A DNA stretch of 64,000 bases. Origin: Theocolax elegans (taxonomy: Eukaryota; Arthropoda; Insecta; Hymenoptera; Cerocephalidae). Below the pieces are notes generated by a model, which did no database searches, had not been told where the DNA came from, and saw only the letters and a program-made list of their open reading frames with translations. A program made the position numbers and the translations under genes. The stretch covers positions 1,288,598 to 1,352,597 of the forward strand of contig CM047431.1 in NCBI GenBank assembly GCA_026168455.1, written 5' to 3'. The stretch's first letter is position 1, and each line of letters begins with the position of its first letter. Of this stretch, positions 20,964 through 33,914 are shown piece after piece.

Positions 20964-23900
20964 AACAGTATAGGCGAAAGAAAATTCAAATTTTAACAGT
21001 GGCAATATAAAATACTAATTATATTTGAATAGATTTTCAAAAACTATTAATTTAGGAGTATTTAATTTAAATATTTTTAAATTAATATTTCAAAATGAAT
21101 GGATATATAAGTGAATAGATTATGTATATTTATAGAAAACAATATTTTAAATAAACAAGTATGTATTTATTAGAAACAGAAGGTTTTCTAAGGAATGAAT
21201 TTGATTTAATAATGAAGATAAATATATGGGCTCTGTAACTAAAGGAAAAAATAAATTGGATATAATTATGGATTAAAACGCAAATTTTGAAAGAGGGTGC
21301 AAATTACGAATTACGGGAGAAATGGAAGGAAACAGGTTTTTATTTATATGCCACTAAAATTATATAAATAGTTCTATAAAATTAATAAAAATTAATAAAA
21401 AATTTATTTATTTAAGAAGAAAGTCTTATTACTCTAAAAGTACAAAATATTAATGCCATAGAACTTTTGGCGATGATCCTTCGTCATTAAATAAATTAAT
21501 TTTAGGTGGTGAAGTTCTATTTAGATCCGTTTAAAATATTCCAAAATTTTCATAAGTAGTTACTAAATACTACAATTTAGTAAGTATGTGCACTTTACTA
21601 TTTGTGGTAAGTTAATTTTTCATTAACATTTATAATAATTAAATATAAATTTAAGCTTTATAGGAATTCATATAGTTTAAAATTTACAGTTAACATTTAA
21701 TGTCTTTATTTTTTTATTACTATTATTCTGATTTCATTATACTAAATTTTGGTAAAAACTTTTATTTATAAATTATAATCATATTTAAAAAAAAATTAAA
21801 TTTTTGGTATAAAACCCAATGCATTATAACAGTACCTCCAAGGTGTTGTGTGAATCGGTTTAATTTCTAAGGTGTCCATGGTAGTGAAAAAGTAATATAA
21901 TTTAAAACATTATTTAAAATAAATTTATTACGAAAAACCTTTTTCAAATTTAAAAATAGGGGGTTAACGCGCGAAGCACGCAGGGGGGCGAAGCCCCCCT
22001 TATATATATATAAGCAACACCTTTAAAGAGTAGCGCTCGAAATTTTAAAATAAATCTTCAATAGAACAATTCAAAAATTGAAGCAGCACCTTTAAAGTGC
22101 AGCACTAATATTGCTAAGTTTTTAACAAAGCGTTAAAAATAAATTAATTAATAAAAAAAATCATATCTAAAGTGCACACTTAATACAAATATTTACAAAT
22201 ATACATATTAGCAGCACCTTTAAAGAGTAGCGCTCAAAATTTTAAAATAATTCATGAATACAACAATTCAAAAATTGAAGCAGCACCTTTAAAGTGTAGC
22301 ACTAATGTTGCAGAGTTTTTAATAAAGCGTTAAAAATAAATTAATTAATAAAAAAATCATATCTAAAGTGCACACTTAACTCAAATATTTACAAATATAC
22401 ATATAAGCAGCACGTTTAAAGAGTAGCGCTCAAAATTTTAAAATAAATGAACAATATAACAAGTAAAAAATTGAAGCAGCACCTTTAAAGTGTAGCACTG
22501 ATATTGCTAAGTTTTTAACAAAGCGTTAAAAATAAATAAATTAATAAAATATATCATACCTAAAGAGCACACTTAATTCAAATATTTACAAATATACATA
22601 TAAGCAGCACCTTTAAAGAGTAGCGCTCAAAATTTTAAAATAATTCATGAATACAACAATTCAAAAATTGAAGCAGCACCTTTAAAGTGTAGCACTAATG
22701 TTGCAGAGTTTTTAATAAAGCGTTAAAATAAATTAATTAATAAAAAATCATATCTAAAGTGCACACTTAACTCAAATATTTACAAATATACATATAAGCA
22801 GCACCTTTAAAGAGTAGCGCTCAAAATTTTAAAATAAATGAACAATATAACAAGTAAAAAATTGAAGCAGCACCTTTAAAGTGTAGCACTAATATTGCTA
22901 AGTTTTTAACAAAGCGTTAAAAATAATAAATTAATAAAATATATCATATCTAAAGAGCACACTTAATTCAAATATTTACAAATATACATATAAGCAGCAC
23001 CTTTAAAGAGTAGCGCTCAAAATTTTAAAATAAATGAACAATATAACAATTCAAAAATTGAAGCAGCACCTTTACAGTGTAGCACTAATATTGCTAAGTT
23101 TTTAACAAAGCGTTAAAAATAAATTAATTAATTAAACAAACCATATCTAAAGTGCACGATTAACTCAAATATTTACAAATATACATATAAGCAGCACCTT
23201 TAAAGAGTAGCGCTCAAAATTTTAAAATAAATCATCAATAGAACAATTCAAAAATTGAAGCAGCACCTTGAAAATGTAGTACTAATATTGATAAATTTTT
23301 AACAAAGCGTTAAAATAAATTAATTATTAAAAAAAATCATATCTAAAGTGCACACTTAATTCAAATATTTACAAATATACATATAAGTAGCACCTTTAAA
23401 GAGTAGCGCTCAAAATTTTAAAATAAATGAACAATATAACAATTCAAAAATTGAAGCAGCACCTTTACAGTGTAGCACTAATATTGCTAAGTTTTTAACA
23501 AAGCGTTAAAAATAAATTAATTAATTAAACAAACCATATCTAAAGTGCACGATTAACTCAAATACTTACAAATATACATATAAGCAGCACCTTTAAAGAG
23601 TAACGCTCAAATTTTAAAATAAATGAACAATATAACAATTAAAAAATTGAAGCAGCACCTTTAAAGTGTAGCACTAATATTGCTAAGTTTTTAACAAAGC
23701 GTTAAAAATAAATAAATTAATAATATATATCATATATAAAGAGCACACTTAATTCAAATATTTACAAACATACATATAAGCAGCACCTTTAAAGAGTAGC
23801 GCTCAAAATTTTAAAATAAACTAGCCAAGATGCTCGCTTCGCTCGCAGTTAAATAGTATTGTTAACATAATAATTCTTTACCATCAAATTACATGTAATG

Positions 23901-25600
23901 TAATATTCAAAAAATTACTTGTTAAAAACTATTTAGTAAAATAATTTATAGTACTAGTAATTAAATAAATATTATAATTATATAATTTGTTGGGATAAAT
24001 CCGTAATAATTAATAAAAGAATGATCATTTTTACTATTTATATCATTAACAATTTTTGTTACTCCCAATAATTAATTCGAATATTATTATTTACATTAAT
24101 ACCTGATAAACTTTATATAATTCATAATAGATCGATTCATATTAAGGGGATGCAATACTCAATTAGTTACCTACCGAGCCATATGAGACAATTATATTTA
24201 ATTAACTAATACATATTTTAAATAAAAGGAAATGATGACATCATTGCCCTGTGAACTTGTATAATCTATTTTTCTGCAAAAAGTCAAACAGATATTTTAA
24301 TTCGTATTAAAATGGTATTGGAAAGAAATTTTCACATAGCGGATATTAGGTTATAAAATTTCCTTCCAATCATTCTCGTTAATTATTGCGCGTACATACT
24401 TTGCGCTTTGCTGAATTGCAGAAGATACCAATACGGGGGCAATGATGTCTTGGTTTTACATTTATTCACGTATTTAATGATTAATTAACAAAATGCGTGT
24501 GCCATTACTCGGTCGGTAAAATTGACTATTACATCCCGTTAATAAATTATTAATTATAACATTCCAATTAGAATTTAAAATATCACATGTACTAGGATGA
24601 CAAATATTAGAAGTTCAAATAGAAATAACGATTTGTTTTTACAATTTTTGATATATTGTTTTGTTATATTATTTTTGATATATTGTTTACTTATATATAT
24701 ATATATATATATCCCCATTAAAAAATCTCACTGGAGATCTCAGATCATATCCCAGGTCAGATGTCATACCAAAAACTCATTACAGCAATTTTTCGTTCAT
24801 TACACGTTTTAAACCTTCTTATGTCGATTGATAACTTATTTAAGTGGGTATCATACACAATTACAAATACAAATTTCGCACCAGAAAATAGCAGACGAAA
24901 AAACAACTAATTTACTTATAACAATTAATAAAAACAAATTTACGCAAAAACAGGAGTTAGTTGCTCTCCGTTATGTAATTATCTATCATTTTACAAAGCT
25001 TCAAGTTATTATAACAACATGTCGCCGAGAAAACCTTGAAAAATGCAATATTCTTATAATTTCTTGTATGAAAAATAAAAGTCAACTCTTCAGACATTTT
25101 CGAAATTGCAATGAAAACAGCTTCAGCCCGGATTTGAACCGGGACCTAGCTCTTACTCTCGCACTCTATTACTCTAACTTTCGTTTTCTCTCTATCTCTC
25201 ATTCTCTCTATCTCTCATTCTCTCTATTTCTCACTCCCTCTCTATCTCTCATTCTCTCTATCTCTCATTCTTACTCGCTCTGTACCTCACGTTCTCTGTC
25301 TCTATCTCTCAAACTCTCTCTCTCATTCTCTCTCTCATTCTATCTTCCAATCTCTATCTTCATTTCATGCTCTCTCTCTAATTCTCTCTCTCCCTCTCTC
25401 TATCTCACATTCTCTCACTCCCTCTCTATCTGTTTTCCTATCTCTTCCTCTCACTGTCTCTCTCGCTCTGACTTATTCTCTCTGACGCCAAGATGATGTT
25501 TGTCGGACGGACGGACGGACGGAGAATGAGAGAATGAGACAGAGCGAGAGAGACAGTGAGAGGAAGAAATAGAGAGAGAGAGACAGTGAGAGGAAGAAAT
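20964..25600. repeat. Macro-repeat unit 5
   Basis: Complete layout: left AT-rich segment, hairpin at 21983-21999, satellite 22012-23820, border CTAG at 23821, T-arm-like hairpin 25127-25143, CT tract and GGAC repeats (about 25504-25522). Its GA arm does not return to AACAGTATAGGCG but runs on into the 8-kb purine array. Its array is shortened at the same monomer junction as unit 3, so units 3 and 5 share a duplication history. Confidence 0.92.
22012..23820. repeat. 197-bp satellite array in unit 5
   Basis: About nine periods. The order of monomer variants and the internal loss match the unit 3 array rather than units 1 and 2. Confidence 0.93.
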
Positions 25601-26082
25601 AGAGAGAGAGAGAGAGGGAGAGAGAGAATGAAAGATAGAGAGAGGGAGAGAGAAAGAGAGAGAATGAAAGATAAAGAAAGGGAGAGAATGAGAGAGAGAG
25701 AGAGAATAAGAGAGAATGAAAGATAGAGAGAAAGAAAGAGAGAATAAGAGAGACAATGATAGATAGAGAGAAAGAGAAACAATAAGAGAGAGTGAATGAA
25801 TGATAGAGAGAAAGTGAGAGAATAAGAGAGAGTGTATAAAAGATGGAGAGAAAGAGAGAGAGAATAAGAAAGAGTGAATGGGAGATAGAGAGTGAGAGCG
25901 AGAATGAGAGAGAGAGAGTGATAGGGTGCGAGAGTGGGAGCGAGTAATAATGAGGGACTGTGAGAGGGAGAGAGTGAGTATAAGAATGAGGGAGTGTGAG
26001 GGAGAGAGAGGGAGAGTGAGGGTGAGAGAGCGAGAGTTAGGGAGACAGAGAGAGAATGGGTAAGAGATTAAGTGGGAGAGAG

Positions 26083-28012
26083 TAGATAGATAGATAGAAA
26101 ACTTTATTGGGTTTTAGGGGTAGAAACCCCGTAAACACAAAAATACATACATCGTAAAGTATTACAAAAATAAATTAACAAAGTAAAATTAACAAATAAA
26201 ATACAACGCAGGAATAAAATAATAATAAAAACGATTGAAAGTAACAAATTGTAAAAATAAAAATAAAGATAAAACGCAAGAATAAAACGCACGTGAGTTT
26301 ATAATACAATGCCAAGTAATGCATAATAGAATGAGCAGCGTAAGAGGTGGGCGCAGAGAAAAATATAAAGATAAAAATAAATATAAAAATGAGCACAAGA
26401 AAATGTAAAATGAAGGAATAACTTATTGAAAAAATAATACTGATAAAAATATCACAAAAATAATAGACAATTAATGAATAAAAATATCACAGCGCAATTA
26501 TAACATTAATTTTCCTCATTCGCTTCATTCTGTAACGATAAGTCGCTTACATAGCTAATATCACGCATAAAACTTATATCTAAAGCAGTAAGGTCGCTTA
26601 ATTGGGGACGGATGAGATTTTCACGGGTCGCTCTTTCCTCCCAAGCTAAGGAATCGAGACGAAGAAAATGAGTAAAAGTAGATGATTTGAATGTGTTGAT
26701 GTGGGATGGATCGAATGACGTGATAGAGAGTGAGTTTAACTGCTTGGTGGCTGTGATGACAAATGATTTGTGAAGCGATTCAGTACGAGGGGGAAGATAG
26801 GTTAACGGTTTCGGAGGATGACGAGATAAGATGCGTAGGTTAGATGAGCTGCTAAGTTTGACGAAGTGATCTGCTTGGTAATGAGGAGAATTATGTGATA
26901 AGATGATAAATGATAAAGAGGTAATGAAAAATAATCGTCTCGACTCAACAGATAGCCAGCCCAACTTCAACCTATAGGGCGTAACATGATCGAATCTACG
27001 CAAGTTTCCCCAAACAAATCTGACGCAAGCATTTAGGAGCCTCTGGAGCTTCATGTTTCTGGTCTGGTCCAGGTCATTATAGACCGCGCAAGCGTAATCA
27101 AAGTGAGGGAATATTAAGGCTTCTACAAGAGATTTTCGGATGCTTCTGGAGAAGGCACGTTTATGAAAGCGTAGCGAACGTAAGATTCCGTGCACCCTCT
27201 GAGAAATTGTCAAAACGTGTTTGGACCAGTCTAGAGTGGGCAGTAGCCAGACGCCAAGTGATTTTACTTGATTTTCGTAATGGAGAGATTTATTCAAAAG
27301 CATAACTCGCGGGGCAGTGGTTAGATCTATACGCGAGACATATGCCTTACTACCCAGGATCATTACTTTTGTTTTATTAATGTTCAGATCTAAACCATTG
27401 AGAGAAGCCCAGGACGCAACCGCATTTGCGTCATGTGTGATTCGCTGGACACCCAATTCAAATTCGTCCGGTGGAAAGGAATAGTAAACCTGGGTGTCAT
27501 CGGTATAAATCATATGATTACTATACTCAAGAACATCCGGGAGATCATTGATAAAAACTGAAAAAAGTAATGGACCCAAAACACTGCCCTGCGGTATGCC
27601 TGAATTTACCCCAAGCCAGTCAGAGCAGACGCCCAACTCATCCACTACCGCTTGCGAGCGACCGACCAAGTAGTGAAAAAACCATCTAAGAACCGTGTTT
27701 GAGCAACCCATATTACGTAGCTTAAACAACAACGGGCCGTGCGGTACCGAATCAAACGCTTTGGAGACGTCGAACAGGACCAAAATCCTGATCATACGTG
27801 AGTCAATAGCCCTTCTGATGTCGTCGAGAACACCTAAAAGGGCGGTCTGTGTACTGTGGCCCCTGCGAAACCCTGCCTGTCTATCAATCAGTTTGAGATT
27901 TGATTCCAAATAGTAAGATAACTGCGAGTGTACCAACCTTTCAAGCAATTTAGAGACCTCACAGAGCTTCGCGATGGGCCTGGTATCTGAGCAAGACTCA
28001 ATCCAACGAGAA
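26083..28012 (-). mobile_element. 5'-truncated non-LTR retrotransposon (CR1/Jockey-like) in the GA array
   Basis: On the minus strand it runs from about 28012, at the start of the RT domain, through the RT ORF and a 400-bp A/T-rich 3' region to an AATAAAG polyadenylation-like signal at 26102-26109. It ends in a (TCTA)n tail (26083-26099). 5' truncation and a short-repeat 3' tail are typical of target-primed reverse transcription. Both sides are GA repeats, so the target duplication cannot be read. Confidence 0.85.
26506..28010 (-). CDS. Non-LTR retrotransposon reverse transcriptase, 5' partial
   Basis: This is an uninterrupted frame of about 500 codons that copies element RNA into the target site. 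Starting from the N-terminus, visible RT blocks are: KLLERLVHSQL; QAGFRRGHSTQTAL; LVLFDVSKAFDSVPH (catalytic Asp of block A); GIPQGSVLGPLLFSVFINDLP; the catalytic box YTDDTQVY near 27493-27507 (the usual form is YADD, so Thr replaces Ala); and KTKVMILGS. A thumb and C-terminal region follows (VKSLGV…LDW, FDYACAVYNDL, TPYRLKLGWL). The endonuclease and ORF1 are missing because of 5' truncation. No RNase H domain seen, which fits CR1/Jockey clades. The frame stays open upstream only because it reads into GA repeats. Still intact, so the insertion is probably recent. Confidence 0.85.
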
Positions 28013-29992
28013 TGAGATAGATAAAGAGAGAGAATGAGAGATAAAGAGATAGAAAGAGAGAGAGAATTAGATAGAAAAAAGAGAGAGAATGAGAGATTAA
28101 GAAAGAGAGAGAGAGAGATTAAAAGAGAGAGAGAGAGATTAAGAGAGAGAGAGAGAGAGAATAAGCTAGAGAGATAGAGAGATAGAGAGAGAATGATAGA
28201 TGGAAGGAGAGATAGAGAGAGGGGAACAGAGAAAGAATGAGTGATAGAGAGAGAAAGAGAGAGAGAGTGAGTGAGAGAGAGGGGGAGAGAGAGAATGAGT
28301 GATAGAGAGAGGGGGAGTGAGAGAGAGAATGAGTAACAGAGAGAGGGGAAGAGAGAGAGAATAAGAGAGAAAGAAAGAAAGATTGAGAGAAAGAGAGAGA
28401 GAATTAGAGAGCGAGAATGAAAGATAGAGAGAAAGAGAGAGAGAATAAGAGAGAGAGAGCATAAAAGATAGAGAGAAAGAGAGAGAATAAGAGAGAGTGA
28501 ATGAAAGATAGAGAGAAAGAGAAAGAGAATAAGAAAGAGTGAATAGGAGATAGAGAGCGAGTGCGAGAGTGGGAGCGTGTAAGGTAAAGAGGGAGAATGA
28601 GAGATAAAGAGAGTGAGAGAGCAGGAATAAGATAGAGAGTAAGTTAGATAGAGAGAGAGAATGATAGATGGAAGGAGAGATAGAGAGAGAATAATAGATG
28701 GAAGGAGAGATAGAGAGAGAATAATAGATGGAGAGAGAGAGAGAGGGAGGGAGAGAGAGAGGGAGAGAGAGAGGGAGAGAGAGAGGGAGAGAGAATGTAA
28801 GATAGAGAGAAAGAGAGAGAGAATGAAATATAGAGAGAAAGAGAAAGAGAATAAGAGAGAGAGAATGAAAGAGAAAGAGAAAGAGAAAGAGAATAAGAGA
28901 GAGATAATGAAAGATAGAGAGAAAGAGAGAGAGAATAAGAGAGAGAGCATGAGATGGATAAAGAGAGAGAATGAGAGATATAGAGATATAGTGAGAGAGA
29001 GAATTAGATAGATAAAGAGAGAGAATGAGAGATAAAGAGATAGAGAGAGAGAGAATTAGAGATAAAGAGATAGACAGAGAAAGAATGGGATAGATAAAGA
29101 GAGAGAATCAGAGATAAAGAGAGTGAGGAAGTAAGAATAAGAAATGTAGAGTAAGGGAGATGGAGAAAGAGAATGATAGATGGAAGGAGAGATAGAGAGA
29201 GAGAGCGAGGGAGAGAGAGAGAGGGAGAAAGAGAGAGGGAGAGAGGGAGGGAGAGAGAGAGAGAGAGAGAATGGAAGATAGAGAGAAAGAGAGAGAGAAT
29301 TAGAGAGAGAGAATGAAAGATAGAGAGAAAGAGAGGGTGAATAAGAGAGAGAGCATGAGATAGATAAAGAGAGACAATGAGAGATAAAGAGAGTGAGAGA
29401 GCAAGAATAAGATAGAGAGTAAGTGAGATAGAGAGAGAGAATGATAGATGGAAGGAGTGATAGAGAGAGAATAATATATGAAAGGAGAGATAGAGAGAGA
29501 GAATAATAGATGGAGAGAGAGAGAGAGAGGGAGAGAGAGAGGGAGAGAGAATAATATATGAAAGGAGAGATAGAGAGAGAGAATAATAGATGGAGAGAGA
29601 GAGAGAGAGGGAGAGAGAGAGGGAGAGAGAGAGAGAGAGAGAGGGAGAGAGAGCGGGAGAGAGAGAGTGAGAGAGAGAGGGAGAGAGAACGTAAGATAGA
29701 GAGAAAGAGAGAGAGAATGAAATATAGAGAGAAAGAGAAAGAGAATAAGAGAGCGAGAATGAAAGAGAAAGAAAAAAGAGAATAAGAGAGAGATAATGAA
29801 AGATAGAGAGAAAGAGAGAGAGAGAATAAAAGAGAGAGAATGAAAGATAGAGAGAAAAAGAGAGAGAATAAAAGAGAGATAATGAAAGATAGAGAGAAAG
29901 AGAGAGAGAATGAAAGATAGAGAGAAAGAGATGGAGAGATAGAGAGAGAGAGAGGAAAATGAAAGATAGAGAGAAAGAGAGAGATAATAAGA

Positions 29993-30024
<32 letters not shown>

Positions 30025-30132
30025 ATAAGAGAGAGAGAATGAAAGATAGAGTGACAGAGAGAATAAGAGAGAGAGTGAATGAAAGATAGAGAGAAAGAGA
30101 GATAAAGAGATTAAGAGAGAGAGAGAGGGAGG

Positions 30133-30193
<61 letters not shown>

Positions 30194-32556
30194 GAGATAG
30201 AGAGAGGGAGAGAGATAGAGAGAGAGAGAATGAAAGATAAAGAGAAAGAGAGAGAGAATTAGAGAGGGAGAATAAAAGATAGAGAAATAGAGAGAGAGAA
30301 TAGAGAGAGAGCATGAAGATAGAGAGAAAGAGAGAGAATGAGAGATAAGAGATAGAGAGAGAGAGAGCATGAGAGATAAAGAGATAGAGAGAGAGAGAAT
30401 GAGTTAGATAAAGAGAGAGAATGAGAGATAAAGAGAGTGAGAGAGTAAGAGAGATAGAGAGAGAGAATGAAAGATAGAGAGAAAGAGAGAGAGAATAAGA
30501 GAGAGAGAATGAGAGATAAAGAGATAGAGTGAGAGAGAGAATGATAGATAAAGAGATAGAGTGAGAGAGAGAATTAGATAGATAAAGAGAGAGAATGAGA
30601 GATAAAGAGATAGAGAGAGAGAGAGTTTGAGATAGATAAAGAGAGAGAATGATAGATGGAAGGAGAGATAGAGAGAGAGAGAGAGAGAGCGGGGGAGAGA
30701 GAGAGAGGGAGAGAGATAGAGAGAGAGAATGGAAGATAGAGAGAAAGAGAGAGTGCATTAGAGAGAGAGAATGAAAGATAGAGAGAAAGAGAGAGAGAAT
30801 AAGAGAGAGAGCATGAGATAAATAAAGAGAGAGAATGATAGATGGAAGGAGAGATAGAGAGAGAATAATAGATGGAGAGAGAGAGAGAGAGAGAGAGAGA
30901 AGAGAGGGAGAGAGAGAGGGAGAGAGAGAGGGAGAGAGAGAGGGAGAGAGAATGTAAGATAGAGAGAAAGAGAGAAAGAGAGAGAGAATAAGAGAGAGAG
31001 AATGAAATATAAGAGAAAAGAAAGAGAATAGAGAGAGAGAGAATGAAAGAGAAAGAGAAAGAGAAAGGGATAAGAGAGAGATAATGAAGATGGAGAGAAA
31101 GAGAAAGAGAAAGGGAATAAGAGAGAGATAATGAAAGATGGAGAGAAAGAGAGAGAGAATAAAGAGAGAGAATGAAAGATAGAGAGAAAGAGAGAGAGAA
31201 TGTAAGATCGAGAGAAAGGGAGAGAGAATAAATATAAATAAGAGAGGAGCATGAGATGGATAAAGAGAGAGAATGAGAGATATAGAGATATAGTGAGAGA
31301 GAGAATTAGATAGATAAAGAGAGAGAATGAGGGATAAAGAGATAGAGAGAGAGAGAATTAGAGATAAAGAGATAGACAGAGAGAGAATGGGATAGATAAA
31401 GAGAGAGAATTCAGAGATAAAGAGAGTGAGGAAGTAAGAATAAGAAATGTAGAGTAAGGGAGATGGAGAAAGAGAATGATAGATGGAAGGAGAGATAGAG
31501 AGAGAGAGCGAGGGAGAGAGAGAGGGAGAAAGAGAGAGGGAGAGAGGAGGGAGAGAGAGAGAGAGAGAGAATGGAAGATAGAGAGAAAGGAGAGAGAATT
31601 AGAGAGAGAGAATGAAAGATAGAGAGAAAGAGAGGGTGAATAAGAGAGAGAGAATGAAAGATAGAGAGAAAGAGAGAGAGAATAAGAGAGAGAGAATGAG
31701 AGATAAAAGAGATAGAGTGAGAGAGAGAAGGAGAGATAAAGAGATAGAGAGAGAGAGAGAGTTTGAGATAGATAAAGAGAGAGAATGATAGATGGAAGGA
31801 GAGATAGAGAGAAGAGAGAGAGCGGGGGAGAGAGAGAGAGGGAGAGAGATAAGAGAGAGAATGGAGATAGAGAGAAAGAGGAGAGAGCATTAGAGAGAGA
31901 GAATGAATATAGAAGATAAGAGAAGAGAATAAGAGAGAGAGAGAATTAAAGAGAAGAGAAAGAGAATAAAGAGAGATAGAGAATGATAGATGGAAGGAGA
32001 TAGAGAGAGAATAATAGTGGAGAGAGAGAGAGAGAGAGATAGAGAGAAGAGAGAGAGAGGAGAGAGGAGAGGGGGGAGAGAGATGTAAAATAGAGAGAAA
32101 GAGAGAAAGAGAGAGAGAATAAGAGAGAGAGAATGAAATATAGAGAGAAAGAAAAGAGAATAAAAGAGAGAGGAGAATGAAGAGAAAAGAAAGAGAATAA
32201 GAAGAGATAATGAATGATAGAGAAAGAAGAGAGAGAGAATAAAAGAGAGAGAATAAAATGAGAGAGAATGAAAGATAGAGAAAGAGGAGGTCGAAGAATA
32301 AAAGAGAGAGAATGTAAGATCGAGAGAAAGGGAGAGAGAATAAGAGAGAGAGAATGAAGTATAGAGAGAAAGAGAGAGAGAATAAAAGAGAGAGAATGAA
32401 GATAGAGAGAAAGAGAGAGAGAATGAAGATAGAGAGAAAGAGAGAGAATGAAAGATAGAGAAAGAGAGAGAGAATAAGAGAGATAATGAAAGATAGAGAG
32501 AAAGAGAGAGAGAGAGAATAAGAGAGAGAATGAAAGATAGAGAGAAAGAGAGAAAG

Positions 32557-32590
<34 letters not shown>

Positions 32591-33604
32591 ATAGAGAGAG
32601 AGAGAATGGAAGATAGAGAGAAAGAGAGAGAGAATGAGAGATAAAGAGAGTGAGAGAGCAAGAATAAGATAGAGAGTAAGTGAGATAAAGAGAGAGAATG
32701 ATAGATGGAAGGAGAGATAGAGAGAGAGAGAGAGAATGGAAGATAGAGAGAAAGAGAGAAAGAGAGAGAGAGAGAGCGGGGAGAGAGAGAGAGAGAGAGA
32801 GAATGGAAGATAGAGAGAAGAGAGAGAGAATTAGAGAGAGAGAATGAAGAGAAAGAGAAAGAGAAAGGGAATAAGAGAGAGAGAATGAAAGATAGAGAGA
32901 AGAGAGAGAGAATAAGAGAGAGAATGAGAGATAAAGAGATAGAGAGAGAGAGAATGAGAGATAAAGAGATAGAGAGAGAGAGAGAGTTTGAGATAGATAA
33001 AGAGAGAGAATGATAGATGGAAGGAGAGATAGAGAGAGAGAGAGAGAGCGGGGGAGAGAGAGAGAGGGAGAGAGATAGAGAGAGAGAATGGAAGATAGAG
33101 AGAAAGAGAGAGAGCATTAGAGAGAGAGAATGAAATATAGAGAGAAAGAGAAAGAGAATAAGAGAGAGAGAGAATGAAAGAGAAAGAGAAAGAGAATAAG
33201 AGAGAGATAATGAATGATAGAGAGAAAGAGAGAGAGAGAGAATAAAAGAGAGAGAAGAAAAGAGAGAGAATGAAAGAGAAAGAGAAAGAGAAAGGGAATA
33301 AGAGAGAGATAATGAAAGATGGAGAGAAAGAGAGAGAGAATAAAAGAGAGAGAATGAAAGATAGAGAGAAAGAGAGAGAGAATAAAAGAGAGAGAATGTA
33401 AGATCGAGAGAAAGGGAGAGAGAATAAGAGAGAGAGAATGAAGTATAGAGAGAAAGAGAAAGAGAATAAGAGAGTGAGAATGAAAGAGAAAGAGAAAGAG
33501 AAAGAGAATAAGAGAGAGATAATGAAAGATAGAGAGAAAGAGAGAGAGAGAGAGAGAGAATGAAAGATAGAGAGAAAGAGAGAGAGAATAAGAGAGAGAG
33601 ACTA

Positions 33605-33735
33605 TCTCTCTCTCTCTATCTGTCTCCCTATCTCTTCCTCTCACTGTCTCTCTCACGCCAAGATAATGTTTGTCGGACGGACGGACGGACGGATGGACGG
33701 ACGGACGGACGGACGGACGGACGGACGGACGGACA
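33605..33735. repeat. Second CT / GACGCCAAGAT / GGAC module closing the GA array
   Basis: A 50-bp CT tract, then CGCCAAGATAATGTTTGTC and about 15 GGAC repeats (one GGAT variant) at 33675-33735. It repeats the order of the modules ending each macro-unit, with a longer GGAC run and no GA arm after it. Confidence 0.9.
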
Positions 33736-33914
33736 TTATAATTTATTGGTTTTTTTTTTTTTATATCACTTAGTAATTATAATAATAATTTTTTTGTCAG
33801 TAATATGATGCATTAACTTATGTTACACATATTTATCATAAAATATATATGTTTTAAGTATTTTTCGCAAGAATAGGGGAGTTTTTACAAAATCGCTCAA
33901 AAAGATAACTTTAA
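33736..33914. other. AT-rich spacer
   Basis: Contains a T homopolymer (about 33750-33762) and no gene or repeat that I recognise. It leads into the satellite at about 33915. Confidence 0.4.

Larger units (their letters stand above)
25524..33607. repeat. 8-kb GA-rich (polypurine) array
   Basis: The plus strand is almost purely A and G with occasional T, in variants of GAGAGAGAATGAAAGATAGAGAGAAAG. A loose higher-order pattern is visible: blocks such as GAATGATAGATGGAAGGAGAGATAGAG recur near 28660, 29170, 29440, 30650, 30830, 31470, 31790, 31985, 32700 and 33010. A non-LTR retrotransposon interrupts it (26083-28012). Long open frames across it, rich in Leu-Ser when read on the minus strand, are translated microsatellite, not genes. 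The right edge flips to CT repeats at 33605. Confidence 0.95.

Noticed and set aside
26506..33656. Very long Leu-Ser-rich open frames on the minus strand across the GA array
   Set aside because: A frame over CT repeats has no stops by composition. Only the part from about 28010 down to 26506 shows real protein motifs (reverse transcriptase).
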